64,000 nt of DNA, from assembly GCA_964469265.1 (NCBI GenBank), contig CAYXYF010000003.1, positions 1-64,000 on the forward strand. Reading direction: 5' to 3'. Below are positions 52,966-62,058 of the stretch, one piece after another. The notes beneath the pieces are model-generated. The model had not been told where the DNA came from. It saw nothing but the letters and a program-made list of their open reading frames with translations, and made no database searches. Both the position numbers and the translations under genes were made by a program. Numbering within the stretch: the first letter of the stretch is position 1; every line of letters starts with the position of its first letter. This DNA is from JAEYZS01 sp964469265. Its GTDB lineage: Bacteria; Bdellovibrionota; Bdellovibrionia; Bdellovibrionales; JAEYZS01.

Positions 52966-53763
52966 CTACGCTACACCTTTAACTCCACCTGTAACTCCCA
53001 AGATATCCTTTCTCTTAAGAGGCGGCAGGTAAGAATTAAGCATTTCTTGCGTCACCATAGGAGACCTTCTGTCATATATCATCATTAAGCCCTCGAGCAT
53101 AAGTTCTCGGTGGTTCATGTTTGTATGTGACTTATTAAATAAGTTCTCACTCATTGGGACTAAAACAAAGTTCGTTAGTATCAGTCCGTAAAAAGTTGCA
53201 ACAAGGGCAAGCGCCATTTCAAGACCGATGGAACCAGCGTCAGCTCCTTGCGATACTGCTCGCATAACAGAGACCAGACCCAAAACTGTACCGACCAGAC
53301 CGAATGCTGGAGGATATTTTGAAATTGTTCTTAAGAGTGCACCGTAGGATTCTTCACGCTCACGATCACGCAACATCCTCTCTTGCATAATATTTTGCAG
53401 ATCTTCTTTTGAAAAGCCCGCTAATATAAGTTCAATTCCGTCTCTTAAGAATGGATTATAGTTTTTATCCTCAGCAGCTTCGATTAAAACTTTCTTTGAT
53501 TTATGAGCCGATGCCGCGAGTTTAATAATCTGCGGAACAGTCTCTTCGTTTTCTTCAGGATTCTTCTTTGCGATTCGGATGAAAGCTTTCATCATCTTGA
53601 CCAGATCTTTTATTGGGTATGTGATCAAGGCCGCACAAAGAGTACCGCCAAATACAATTAATATAGCAACAGTATCAAAGTAGTATGTAGTGTCCATTTT
53701 GAGCACATACATACCCGTTCTCAATAATACGATGGCTAATATAAAACCAAATAGATGTGACAT
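52966..53763 (-). CDS. motA: MotA-like stator channel protein
   Basis: A 265-residue inner-membrane protein with four helices (near residues 2-20, 28-48, 150-172, 182-205) and a large cytoplasmic loop with charged helices (NIMQERMLRDREREESYGA), through which MotA touches FliG. The third helix KYPPAFGLVGTVLGLVSVM carries the conserved Pro and Gly. It forms with MotB an ion channel that powers rotation. Bdellovibrio relatives keep several MotAB pairs; this one lies with genes that are not part of the flagellum. The last gene upstream is nine bases away. Confidence 0.93.
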   Translation of the reverse strand: MSHLFGFILAIVLLRTGMYVLKMDTTYYFDTVAILIVFGGTLCAALITYPIKDLVKMMKAFIRIAKKNPEENEETVPQIIKLAASAHKSKKVLIEAAEDKNYNPFLRDGIELILAGFSKEDLQNIMQERMLRDREREESYGALLRTISKYPPAFGLVGTVLGLVSVMRAVSQGADAGSIGLEMALALVATFYGLILTNFVLVPMSENLFNKSHTNMNHRELMLEGLMMIYDRRSPMVTQEMLNSYLPPLKRKDILGVTGGVKGVA

Positions 53764-53772
53764 AACCTTCCT

Positions 53773-54384
53773 TTAAATTCTTCCATTTTGAATTCGATCA
53801 AGAATACGTTTAGTAACTTGATCATTAGGATTAATTGCTAAAGACTTCTGATAACTCTCAAGAGCCTTATCAATTCTTTTTTGTAAGTAATAAATATTGC
53901 CTAACAGATTCCAGCCAGCAGAAAGTTTCGGGTAGCGAGTCACAAGGGCAGTGGCAAGGCTTTCAGCTCTGTTATAGTCTCCCTTGACAGTAGCTGCTTG
54001 AATTTCAGCACTCATTCCCGAAACATCATTTAGATATTTGTAAGCATTGGCATCTTGATACGCCTCTTTCCAGTTGGCTTCAGGTGTTAAGGTGATAGAG
54101 ATATTTCCAACCTCCTGAAACATTTTTGACTCTATATATATTTGATCTTTTAAAAAGCCCGCTTTATCGACGGTGAGGCGCCACATATTGTTCGGAAGTT
54201 TTTTTAGTATCTCATTATTGAACTCAAGTGGCGTTTGTCCTAACTTTTCTTCACGACCAGAATTATCAGTGGCAAAAACATCTGCGCCTTGTGGTTCAGA
54301 AACGAGTATCATTTTTGTCGTTGTACAGCCAGAACTTAATAAAATTAAATTTATTAAAATAGTAATTTTTAAACTGCAATTCAT
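53773..54384 (-). CDS. PEGA/TPR lipoprotein, first gene of the MotAB-linked operon
   Basis: A 203-residue lipoprotein (lipobox SSGC, Cys20) with a PEGA-like domain (ILVSEPQGADVFATDN, KLGQTPLEF) in the first half and two or three TPR repeats in the second (GDYNRAESLATALVTRYP, AGWNLLGNIYYLQKRIDKAL, YQKSLAINPNDQ). It should sit at the inner face of the outer membrane or on the periplasmic side, where TPR repeats collect partners. It is nine bases upstream of motA on the same strand, so it is likely a partner of the stator, for example by holding it to the envelope. Confidence 0.82.
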   Translation of the reverse strand: MNCSLKITILINLILLSSGCTTTKMILVSEPQGADVFATDNSGREEKLGQTPLEFNNEILKKLPNNMWRLTVDKAGFLKDQIYIESKMFQEVGNISITLTPEANWKEAYQDANAYKYLNDVSGMSAEIQAATVKGDYNRAESLATALVTRYPKLSAGWNLLGNIYYLQKRIDKALESYQKSLAINPNDQVTKRILDRIQNGRI

Positions 54385-54581
54385 GCTTTACACCTTTTTC
54401 TTAGTGTCTCTTTATCGGGCGCTTCTTAATAATTTCTTTGCAAATACTCTGGACTGAAATCAAATCTGGACGATTGTCCTCGTCAATTATCAAAAAATCT
54501 TAACTGTTAAAGCAGAAACTTAATAAAACTTAAAAATTAAATCGGGATGCCCGATAACTGTATCAGGAGAGGTAAACTGCT

Positions 54582-57500
54582 TTGGTTTTTCATCGCAATA
54601 TATCAAAAACAATAATCTGCTTGTCGCTATTATTAGCGTCTTGCAGTGGCGGTAATGGCGGATTTAGTGGACTGGTAGGTGGTGATCTATCAGATGTCAC
54701 CGAATTAACTATTACGGCAACAACTCCTTCAGGTAATGATTTAGTCATTCAAATTGGTGGGTCGCAAGCCTTTACGGTCTTAGCCGTGGCACCGCCGCCA
54801 GCGTCGGTTTCTTATTCATTTGAACTTAATGGCACTACTGTTTCCAATATCAATGCGTATACGTTAACGGGTACTGCCCTCAACGTTGGAAATCATATAG
54901 TCACGGCCAAAGCTACTGATGGCATTTCAACAAAGTCAAAGTCTTGGAACATTAAAGTCAATGGACCTCCTGAGATTACAAGTGCTTATTCCACACCACC
55001 TAAAGTCGCGGTGGGTTCTGTCTTAAATTTAACCGTCACTGGAACGGATCCCAATAATGATCCTCTTACATATGATTGGAAACTCAATGGAGCCACAAAC
55101 GCACATCTTGTCGGAACCAACAACACGGCCGTGTTAACAGCAGCCCCATCCTTATTAGTTGGCGGATTTGCTGGGCCAATTACTATTAATGTTACAGCTA
55201 CGGATGATTCTGGCGGAACCACAACGCATAATTTTACGGCAGAAATAAATGCTTTCAACCAAAGCTGTAACGAACTCGAACAATATGAAATGTGTACCTA
55301 TGTTGGGATTCCGACATTAGGAGATGGCTATAATCCCATTGATCCCAACACTTCCTCTACCATTAAAATGGGCCCGATAGCGCTGGCACTCGATAGTAGA
55401 AATAATAATCTTTTTATCGCGGACTGGAACCATAACCTCGTCTGGTACTGGAACAAAACTGCAAACCCTGTTGAACTGCTACAGTTTGAGGGAGCAAATG
55501 CAATTCCCGCAAATACAGTTAAGGTCATTGCTGGAACAGGAGAGGCCGCACCAGAAGCTGGTGATTACTCCCTTAATGTTGGTGTTCATGGACCACGAGG
55601 TATGTATTACGATGCCGCTACTGACAGATTATATATTTCTGAATACAACGCTCATAGAGTAAAACTTGTCGCAAGTAATGGCGTCACAAGTTACATGCTA
55701 GGTGTGGGTAGTGGGAACATCGATGGAACGACGGTGACGGCGCACACCTGCAATAATCCATCAGGAATGGCATACTATAATGGAGAGCTATATGTCGCTT
55801 GTTACGGGCACCACCGTGTAAAAGCTTGGGATTTAACGACGAACTTAGTTCGAACTGTTTACGGCCACGATAATTCAAATGCTGGAAACGCCACAAACTT
55901 CAGAAATGATCGAAGCACGCCACTCATTCCACAAAATTATAGTGCAGGAACCGAGGACGGCAAAGCTTATGCTGCTTGTACGAGTAATTGCGGTTATAGA
56001 AGCCCATACGGAATCTACGTTGATTCTACTGGTCTTTACGTTACGCACCCTACGGACAATTATGTTCGTTATTGCAACTTTAGCGGAGCACCAAGAACGG
56101 TGCTCGGCATGACAATTGGTAACAACTTCTGTCGAAGCATTATCGGCACTGGAAGCGCGTCGTACGGGGCAGATGGTATAGCCACGACTTCGGCCTTTAG
56201 AGATCCACGCGCAATCATAGTTGATAATAATAAGATATTGGTAACCTCTGTTAATAATAGCGACAGAATCATCCTTATTAATAATACGGGAGCGGCGATC
56301 CCAGGTTCTGAATATGGCGTTGCAATTCCAACTAACCAGTTTGCAGTAATAACTGCGACAGGTGGGACTTATTCTGAGGGTAACAACGCAATCGCAAAAA
56401 GCTATAATCAACCTTATGACATTATCAAAGATCCAGAAGGAACTAATTCTTATATCATAGCAGACTACAACAATAGGCGTGTTCGCAAAGCCGACTACGG
56501 AAACAATTTCACAACATCATTAGTAGGCTCGGGAAGGCTACGAGCCGATAACATTGGAGACTCAGGGCTTGCCAATGAATTTTATATGTCGTCACCGTCA
56601 GGGTTAGTGTACGACAATCAGGCCTCCGTCAATGCCCTATTTGTAGTGGACTCTGTTAACGACAGACTTCTTAAAGTCGACCAATACGGAAATGTAACAA
56701 CGGCTGCTGGAGGTGGAAGCCTTCTGCCAACGTCAGTAACTGGCGCGCAACCTCCTAATTCTATCCTCTTTAACGCCAATATTGTTGCATATACAGGGAT
56801 TGCTATGTTTAAAGATTTCTCTTTTATTCTAAACAACACAGTATACGGTCACTTGCAAGTTTGGAACCGAACAACTTCAGCAAAAGCATATCTTAACTCA
56901 ACGACCACGGGAGCAAACCGAGTTAATCAATTAGCGGGCGATTTTAATAACTACGATAGCAGTACCGCAAACCAATATGACGACAACTTAACAGACCCAA
57001 TGTTAGTTTCTCTTTATAACCCCTCTGGAGTAGCCATCTCGGAAAACACGGATGGAACCACAGAAGTCTTCGTTGTAGATCAATACCGACATTGCATCAG
57101 ACGAGTATTTGAATCAGGATCAAACGTCTACGGAATGGATACCGTCGTCGGTGAGTGCAAAGACGGAAATTCCCCGAGTAATACAGGCGCACAGGGTGGC
57201 TACGTCTCTGGTGATAATGAGTCTCCAAGCTCTCATATTTTATACCGTCCAATGGATGTCATAACCCACTTCCCAACGGATCAAGACATTACTGACGGCG
57301 GAGGCACGGTTGGCGATAATAACGGTAAAGGCAACCTTATTATCAGTGATTACAACAACCATAGAATCAGATATTGGAACCGCGCTGGTACCTCCGTTCA
57401 GTTCGCAGGAACGACAATAGCAAATAATAGTATTGTAACAATCGGATGTGCTGCAGGAGCTAGTAATACATCAGAACATATCTTTGCAGTTGGAGCGCAG

Positions 57501-57806
57501 TGTAGTTATCCAGTCGCTTTTGCGATGAACAATGAGTACCTTTGCTATTCACAAGCGGGGAAGCATAATGTACGCTGCATTTACTTAACGGGCGCCAATG
57601 AAGGTCGAGTGTTTACAGTAGCTGGTTCTCCACAAAATAATAACATTGGCGTGTCTGGAGTACCGTATAACTATAGTCTAGAGGGTCTACCAGCAACTTC
57701 ACAAAGGATGTCATCACCAGGTGGACTTGCATTTGATCCAAACGGGGACTTGTATATTTCTGATCAAAATAACAGTTTGATTAGAAAAGTAAAGATGTCA
57801 CCTTAA
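54582..57806 (+). CDS. Large lipoprotein with Ig-like repeats and an NHL-type beta-propeller
   Basis: A 1074-residue lipoprotein: TTG start nine bases behind AGGAGAGG, lipobox LASC (Cys near residue 21), a Gly-rich linker, two Ig-like or cadherin-like domains (about 40-220; WNIKVNGPP, TGTDPNNDPLTYDWKLN, TVTATDDSGGT), then many NHL/six-bladed-propeller blades (ALDSRNNNLFIADWNHNLV, GMYYDAATDRLYISEYNAHRV, GLAFDPNGDLYISDQNNSL). It probably binds proteins or sugars at the cell surface. The stop overlaps fabI's stop by four bases (convergent). Confidence 0.87.
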   Translation: MVFHRNISKTIICLSLLLASCSGGNGGFSGLVGGDLSDVTELTITATTPSGNDLVIQIGGSQAFTVLAVAPPPASVSYSFELNGTTVSNINAYTLTGTALNVGNHIVTAKATDGISTKSKSWNIKVNGPPEITSAYSTPPKVAVGSVLNLTVTGTDPNNDPLTYDWKLNGATNAHLVGTNNTAVLTAAPSLLVGGFAGPITINVTATDDSGGTTTHNFTAEINAFNQSCNELEQYEMCTYVGIPTLGDGYNPIDPNTSSTIKMGPIALALDSRNNNLFIADWNHNLVWYWNKTANPVELLQFEGANAIPANTVKVIAGTGEAAPEAGDYSLNVGVHGPRGMYYDAATDRLYISEYNAHRVKLVASNGVTSYMLGVGSGNIDGTTVTAHTCNNPSGMAYYNGELYVACYGHHRVKAWDLTTNLVRTVYGHDNSNAGNATNFRNDRSTPLIPQNYSAGTEDGKAYAACTSNCGYRSPYGIYVDSTGLYVTHPTDNYVRYCNFSGAPRTVLGMTIGNNFCRSIIGTGSASYGADGIATTSAFRDPRAIIVDNNKILVTSVNNSDRIILINNTGAAIPGSEYGVAIPTNQFAVITATGGTYSEGNNAIAKSYNQPYDIIKDPEGTNSYIIADYNNRRVRKADYGNNFTTSLVGSGRLRADNIGDSGLANEFYMSSPSGLVYDNQASVNALFVVDSVNDRLLKVDQYGNVTTAAGGGSLLPTSVTGAQPPNSILFNANIVAYTGIAMFKDFSFILNNTVYGHLQVWNRTTSAKAYLNSTTTGANRVNQLAGDFNNYDSSTANQYDDNLTDPMLVSLYNPSGVAISENTDGTTEVFVVDQYRHCIRRVFESGSNVYGMDTVVGECKDGNSPSNTGAQGGYVSGDNESPSSHILYRPMDVITHFPTDQDITDGGGTVGDNNGKGNLIISDYNNHRIRYWNRAGTSVQFAGTTIANNSIVTIGCAAGASNTSEHIFAVGAQCSYPVAFAMNNEYLCYSQAGKHNVRCIYLTGANEGRVFTVAGSPQNNNIGVSGVPYNYSLEGLPATSQRMSSPGGLAFDPNGDLYISDQNNSLIRKVKMSP

Positions 57807-58555
57807 GACATCATGTGATAGCCGCTATCCACATAGATAATCTCACCAGTGATATGACGAGAACGATCGCTACAAAGAAAGGCGGCAAGATCGCCAACAC
57901 TCTCTTGGCTGATATTTTCTTTAAGCGGAACTTTATCTTCTGCTGCCTTTAACATGGTCCTAAAGTCTCTAATTCCAACGGCCGCCAGTGTTTTAACAGG
58001 CCCAGCAGAAATCGCATTGACACGAATCTTTTCAGGTCCAACATCATAGGCAAGGTACCTTACGCTTGCTTCAAGTGCAGCCTTTGCCACGCCCATAACA
58101 TTGTAGTTTGGAACAACTCTTTGTGCGCCTAAATAAGAAAGCGTCACGATGGACCCGCCTTTTTTCATAAGGCTGTGCGCGTGTTTTGTACAAGTAATCA
58201 GAGAGTAAGCACTAATATCCATTGCAAGCTTGAATCCCTCACGTGAAGTATTCATAAAGCGTCCCTCTAGGTCTTCCTTATTTGCAAACGCAACAGAGTG
58301 AACAAGGGCATCTAAAGAATCCCACTTTTTTGAAAGTTCTGTAAAAAACTTTTGGATTTCTTGATCTGAAGAAACATCACACGGATAAATAAAGGAAGCG
58401 TTTAAAGATTCTGCCAAAGGACGAACCCGGGACTCCATCTTGTCGTTAACATAATTGAATGCGAGCTCATAACCGTCTTTATGAAGAGCTTGGGCAATTC
58501 CCCAACCTAAACTTCTTTCATTGGCCACACCTAAAACGACCGCTCTTTTTGCCAT
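57803..58555 (-). CDS. fabI: Enoyl-ACP reductase FabI
   Basis: A 250-residue NADH-dependent enzyme of the last step of fatty acid elongation. Typical FabI pieces are GVANERSLGWGIAQALHKDG at the start, the central SVAFANKEDLEG, and the catalytic YLGAQRVVPNYNVMGVAKAALE with the Tyr and Lys of FabI, then NAISAGPVKTLAA. The preferred start is the ATG at 58555 behind AAGGAAGG; a GTG three bases upstream is also possible. FabI is the target of triclosan; active-site residues look normal. It shares its 3' end with the NHL lipoprotein and is 28 bases downstream of the pseudouridine synthase. Confidence 0.95.
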   Translation of the reverse strand: MAKRAVVLGVANERSLGWGIAQALHKDGYELAFNYVNDKMESRVRPLAESLNASFIYPCDVSSDQEIQKFFTELSKKWDSLDALVHSVAFANKEDLEGRFMNTSREGFKLAMDISAYSLITCTKHAHSLMKKGGSIVTLSYLGAQRVVPNYNVMGVAKAALEASVRYLAYDVGPEKIRVNAISAGPVKTLAAVGIRDFRTMLKAAEDKVPLKENISQESVGDLAAFLCSDRSRHITGEIIYVDSGYHMMS

Positions 58556-58586
58556 CACAAACCTTCCTTTTTAAAAATGTTAGGTC

Positions 58587-59324
58587 TTAAAATGTTTCGT
58601 CGTTTCGCAGAAATCTCCATTTTCCTTCAGGGAGATCATCTAACAAAACATTGCCTACTCGTAATCTTAATAGACTCAAAACATTAAGATCAACAAGTTC
58701 GCACATCCGTCGCACTTGACGCTTTCGGCCCTCAGATAGGGTAAAGACCAAGAAATCTTCCCGAGTCTGCCGAATTTTAGCTTGCTTTAAAGGCTTTCCG
58801 TCCAAAGACAGGCCATATGAAAGACGCTGAATCTTCTCTGGAGTCACATCGCCTTGGACACGCACAAGATATTCTTTTTCAATTTTAGAGTCTTCGCCAA
58901 TGAGTTTTTTAGCGACGGTTCCGTTTTGTGTAAATACAAGAAGCCCCCGCGAATCAATATCTAAGCGCCCCGCAGGTGCTAACCCATCAAAGTGTGATCG
59001 CTTTAACGGCATGCTATTATCGAATTGGTTTTCTTCTTTTATGAGAACAACAGCGGGTTGATGATCGTCTTCAGGTTGACCTGACACATATCCCACTGGT
59101 TTATTTAAAATTATTGTGACTTTATTGGATTGTTGCTTTTGAGCTTGCTGCAGCAATTCGATTTTTTGGTTTTCAGTCACCTTAAAGCCAAGTTCACTAA
59201 CAACCTTACCATCAACTTTCACTAAACCCTTAGCAATGTACTCGTCGGCCTCACGACGGGAACATAAACCCTTCATGGCCATAGCTTTATTGAGCCTTAT
59301 TTTTGGAGATTCATCAGTACTCAT
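58587..59324 (-). CDS. Pseudouridine synthase, RsuA/RluB/RluE/RluF family
   Basis: A 245-residue enzyme with an S4 RNA-binding domain at the N-terminus (residues 8-60; LNKAMAMKGLCSRREADEYI, GLVKVDGKV) and the catalytic domain with GRLDIDSRGLLVFT near residue 122 (catalytic Asp in RLD), then KEYLVRVQG and GRKRQVRRMCELV near 210-222. It isomerises uridine in ribosomal RNA. It cannot be assigned to a single subfamily by eye; the loop after the S4 domain is more like RluF or RluB. It is upstream of fabI in the same orientation and divergent from the yfgM-like gene. Confidence 0.9.
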   Translation of the reverse strand: MSTDESPKIRLNKAMAMKGLCSRREADEYIAKGLVKVDGKVVSELGFKVTENQKIELLQQAQKQQSNKVTIILNKPVGYVSGQPEDDHQPAVVLIKEENQFDNSMPLKRSHFDGLAPAGRLDIDSRGLLVFTQNGTVAKKLIGEDSKIEKEYLVRVQGDVTPEKIQRLSYGLSLDGKPLKQAKIRQTREDFLVFTLSEGRKRQVRRMCELVDLNVLSLLRLRVGNVLLDDLPEGKWRFLRNDETF

Positions 59325-59454
59325 GGATATTTATACTATGCATTATCGGTGCTACTAATCAACTCCTAAATTATATATTTTATTGATCTTAAAGGGGCTT
59401 AGACCTAACTTTAATTTTTAGATATTTTAATGGATTTCAACGAGGATGTAATAC

Positions 59455-60126
59455 GTGAAAGATATTCCACAGCACATAAGCATTTCAGAACGAATAGCCG
59501 ACCAAATACACAAAAACAGAACGCCAATCCTAGGTTTTATTGTTTTAATACTTGTTAGTATTGCGAGCTACTCCATTTACCACCACTATCAGGAAAAATA
59601 TGAAGCCGAAGCTCAGGTGGCATTGTTTGATGCCGAACGCTTAATGAATGCTCACCTTAGCATGGGTGAGTTTGCAAAAGAAAATGCAACAAACATTGAT
59701 ACCACTCAACTGGAAGAAAAACTCCAATCCATTATTAACGAGTTTCCAAAAACCAAAGCCAGAATGCAGGCTTCTATTTTACTCTCTGAGGTCTATCTTC
59801 AAAAAGACGATACGGCTAAAGCGATTGCTACGCTTGAGCATAGCTTTGAATACTTCAAAGGAGATTTGCTCGATACCTTAGTGGGACTTAAATTGACAAG
59901 CTACTATGAAAGAAACAAACAATGTGACAAGGCACTTCCAGTTCTTGAAACACTGACTAAAACTGACATTCAGGAATTTAAACCAGAAACACTTTTGAGA
60001 CAGGGGTTGTGTCAAGAACTTCTGGGTAACACTGAAAATGCAAAACAGTCTTTTCAGAAGCTAGCTACGGAGTATGGAGACACTGTTCAAGGACAGCAGG
60101 CACAAAAATATCTTAAGGTAATGTAG
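59455..60126 (+). CDS. YfgM-like membrane-anchored TPR protein
   Basis: A 223-residue protein with a cytoplasmic head, a membrane helix at about residues 23-43 (TPILGFIVLILVSIASYSIY) and periplasmic TPR-like helices (MQASILLSEVYLQKDDTAKA, LLRQGLCQELLGNTENA). GTG start. YfgM in gammaproteobacteria is a helper of SecYEG and periplasmic chaperones and is encoded next to bamB, as here, so the pairing supports the call. The next gene starts within 10 bases. Its last residues (YGDTVQGQQAQKYLKV) continue the helical pattern. Confidence 0.8.
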   Translation: MKDIPQHISISERIADQIHKNRTPILGFIVLILVSIASYSIYHHYQEKYEAEAQVALFDAERLMNAHLSMGEFAKENATNIDTTQLEEKLQSIINEFPKTKARMQASILLSEVYLQKDDTAKAIATLEHSFEYFKGDLLDTLVGLKLTSYYERNKQCDKALPVLETLTKTDIQEFKPETLLRQGLCQELLGNTENAKQSFQKLATEYGDTVQGQQAQKYLKVM

Positions 60127-60135
60127 GGAATGCCC

Positions 60136-61281
60136 ATGAACAAGTTCATCCTGATTTTTTCTGTCGTATTATTAGCTGGTGCTTGTTCAACATTGAAGCC
60201 TCAGCAAGCATTAATCCTAGAGACCAATGTCAACTGGGTACGCTCCACTTTAGCGTCCGAATACCTTGGCGCAAAACTAATTCATTCGATGAAACCAACA
60301 ATTGTTGATGGTGTTATCTATCAAGGTAACTCTGCAGACGGTTTTGTTGCCATCGATCAAAAGTCTGGACGTATCTTATGGCGCCGAAATATTAAAAACG
60401 GGGCAAGCTCTGGTGCATCCGTTGCTAAAGGCAATGTTTACTTCGGCGGAAACGACGGACAATTCTACGCTCTTAAAACATCTAACGGAAAAATCGTATG
60501 GACTTTTCCAACTCAAGCCGAAAGTTTAAACGCACCTACGATTGACGGGGATTCCATTTACTTTCTCTCTGGGAATGGAACGCTTTATTCTTTAGACTTA
60601 ACAACTGGGAAAATGAATTGGTCTTATGTTCAAAGAGATAACGCAAGTATTCGCCTGAGAGCAACAGCAGCTCCTGTCATTGACGGCAATATGCTTTATG
60701 TTGGCTTTAGTGATGGAACATTTGCGACCTTTGATAAGGCCAAGGGCTTTTTAAAATGGGAGAGAAGCCTGGCTAGCCCTGAAGACAGATTTAAAGACAT
60801 CGGCGCAACAGCAATTATCGACGGCAATAACATCTATGTCTCCACTTATGACGGGAGTCTGTTTTCTATCAACAAAACCAATGGCAATATTAACTGGAAG
60901 ACAGAAGAGGGTAGTGCTGCCGCCGTAACTATTCATGGGGATCGCATTTATTTTTCAACCAGTTCACGAAAAGTCCAAGCTCTTGATAAACAAACTGGCA
61001 AAGAAATTTGGTCCTACGATATTCAAAAAGATGGAGTTGCAACGCAAGCTAGCTATCATAAAGAAATGTTAGTGTTTGGAACCTCTGATGGGCCAATTCA
61101 TATTATTTCTGCCAACAATGGTCGCTTTCTCAGATCTTTTGCTACGGGCTGGGGAGTGTCTGCACCAATTACACTGGATGCATCTAGTGATAACATATAT
61201 GTCATGTCCAATTATGGAAACATCTACTCCATCAATCTCAAGTGGCAGAGACCTCAGCAACAATGGCCTTGGGAAAAATAA
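60136..61281 (+). CDS. bamB: BamB-like outer-membrane assembly lipoprotein (PQQ-type propeller)
   Basis: A 381-residue lipoprotein (lipobox LAGAC near residue 18) with seven or eight PQQ-like propeller blades; repeated phrases include DGFVAIDQKSGRILWRRNI, GQFYALKTSNGKIVWTF, GTLYSLDLTTGKMNWSY and RKVQALDKQTGKEIWSYDI. BamB is a part of the BAM complex that inserts beta-barrels into the outer membrane. The ATG at 60136 is preferred since GGGA lies six bases before it; an ATG at 60130 would add two residues. The yfgM-like neighbour matches the usual gene order in other proteobacteria. Confidence 0.9.
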   Translation: MNKFILIFSVVLLAGACSTLKPQQALILETNVNWVRSTLASEYLGAKLIHSMKPTIVDGVIYQGNSADGFVAIDQKSGRILWRRNIKNGASSGASVAKGNVYFGGNDGQFYALKTSNGKIVWTFPTQAESLNAPTIDGDSIYFLSGNGTLYSLDLTTGKMNWSYVQRDNASIRLRATAAPVIDGNMLYVGFSDGTFATFDKAKGFLKWERSLASPEDRFKDIGATAIIDGNNIYVSTYDGSLFSINKTNGNINWKTEEGSAAAVTIHGDRIYFSTSSRKVQALDKQTGKEIWSYDIQKDGVATQASYHKEMLVFGTSDGPIHIISANNGRFLRSFATGWGVSAPITLDASSDNIYVMSNYGNIYSINLKWQRPQQQWPWEK

Positions 61282-61299
61282 ACCAAGCAGGAGAGCTTT

Positions 61300-61671
61300 A
61301 TGAAATTAATAATGATAGCCATCAGCGTACTTGCCTTAAACGCGTCCGCTTGTAGCTCAAAGCCGTGTCGAGAGGTGAGTATGGAAGGCGTTCCTGCTGA
61401 GATTCAGGCTAAAACCGAATCCAAAAACATATTGGTTTATAAATATGATGGGTCGAAGCAATGCGGTGAAGGACAAGAGATATCACTTGAGGCCATGAGC
61501 AAGCAACTTCGTGGAGTGAAGGTGATTTCGATGAGTAAAAAGCATGACGGTATGATGCGCATCCAAGTTTGTGGTACACCAACTGGCCACGCCAACGTTT
61601 ATGAAATATCAGATAATGATTTAGAAAAAGCAAAGTCATTTGGGTTCCAGCTTTGGAACTTTAAAAACTAG
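61300..61671 (+). CDS. Small lipoprotein of unknown function
   Basis: A 123-residue protein with a lipoprotein-like signal ending in NASAC (Cys18) and a further Cys pair (SKPCREV, KQCGEGQ) plus one in IQVCGTPTG. The mature part is short and mixed in structure; it may form disulfides. It follows bamB by 18 bases behind a clear site (AGGAGAG) and precedes the DoxX gene by 11 bases, so it belongs to the same transcript. No family recognised. Confidence 0.7.
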   Translation: MKLIMIAISVLALNASACSSKPCREVSMEGVPAEIQAKTESKNILVYKYDGSKQCGEGQEISLEAMSKQLRGVKVISMSKKHDGMMRIQVCGTPTGHANVYEISDNDLEKAKSFGFQLWNFKN

Positions 61672-61682
61672 GAGATTTGCAA

Positions 61683-62045
61683 ATGAGAGATATTGGACTT
61701 TTAATTTTAAGATTGGGGTTTGGTGGAGTGATGTTGACTCATGGCTTACCGAAGTTAATGAACTTCAACGAATACGCCCAACAGTTTCCAGCATTATTTG
61801 GAGTCCCTCCTAAAGTGAATCTCAGCCTTGCAATAGGGGCTGAAGTATTTTGTTCCCTTCTTGTAATTATTGGCTTTAAAACCAAGTATGTTACGCTTCC
61901 TTTGGTTGCAACAATGTTCACAGCATTCTTTATTATTCATGCCGCAGATCCGTTTCAAGTTAAAGAACTTGCGCTTTTGTATATGATGGCATTCATAACG
62001 CTATTTTTCACAGGCGCAGGGAAATACTCAGTTGATAAGGAGTAG
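61683..62045 (+). CDS. DoxX-family membrane protein
   Basis: A 120-residue membrane protein with four helices. DoxX signs are LILRLGFGGVMLTHGLPKL at the start, LAIGAEVFCSLLVIIGF in the second helix, and a short C-terminal tail. DoxX proteins have been tied to quinone-dependent or redox chemistry; the exact function of this one is not known. ATG at 61683 is preferred over an upstream TTG because AGGAG lies eight bases before it. It is in a run of plus-strand genes from yfgM to the aspartoacylase. Confidence 0.85.
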   Translation: MRDIGLLILRLGFGGVMLTHGLPKLMNFNEYAQQFPALFGVPPKVNLSLAIGAEVFCSLLVIIGFKTKYVTLPLVATMFTAFFIIHAADPFQVKELALLYMMAFITLFFTGAGKYSVDKE

Positions 62046-62058
62046 AAAGTAAACAGCA

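Noticed and set aside
52225..53763. MotAB pair as part of an anti-phage Zorya system
   Set aside because: Zorya needs zorC/zorD or zorE type genes beside the channel; here the neighbours are a PEGA/TPR lipoprotein, a membrane protein and a barrel.
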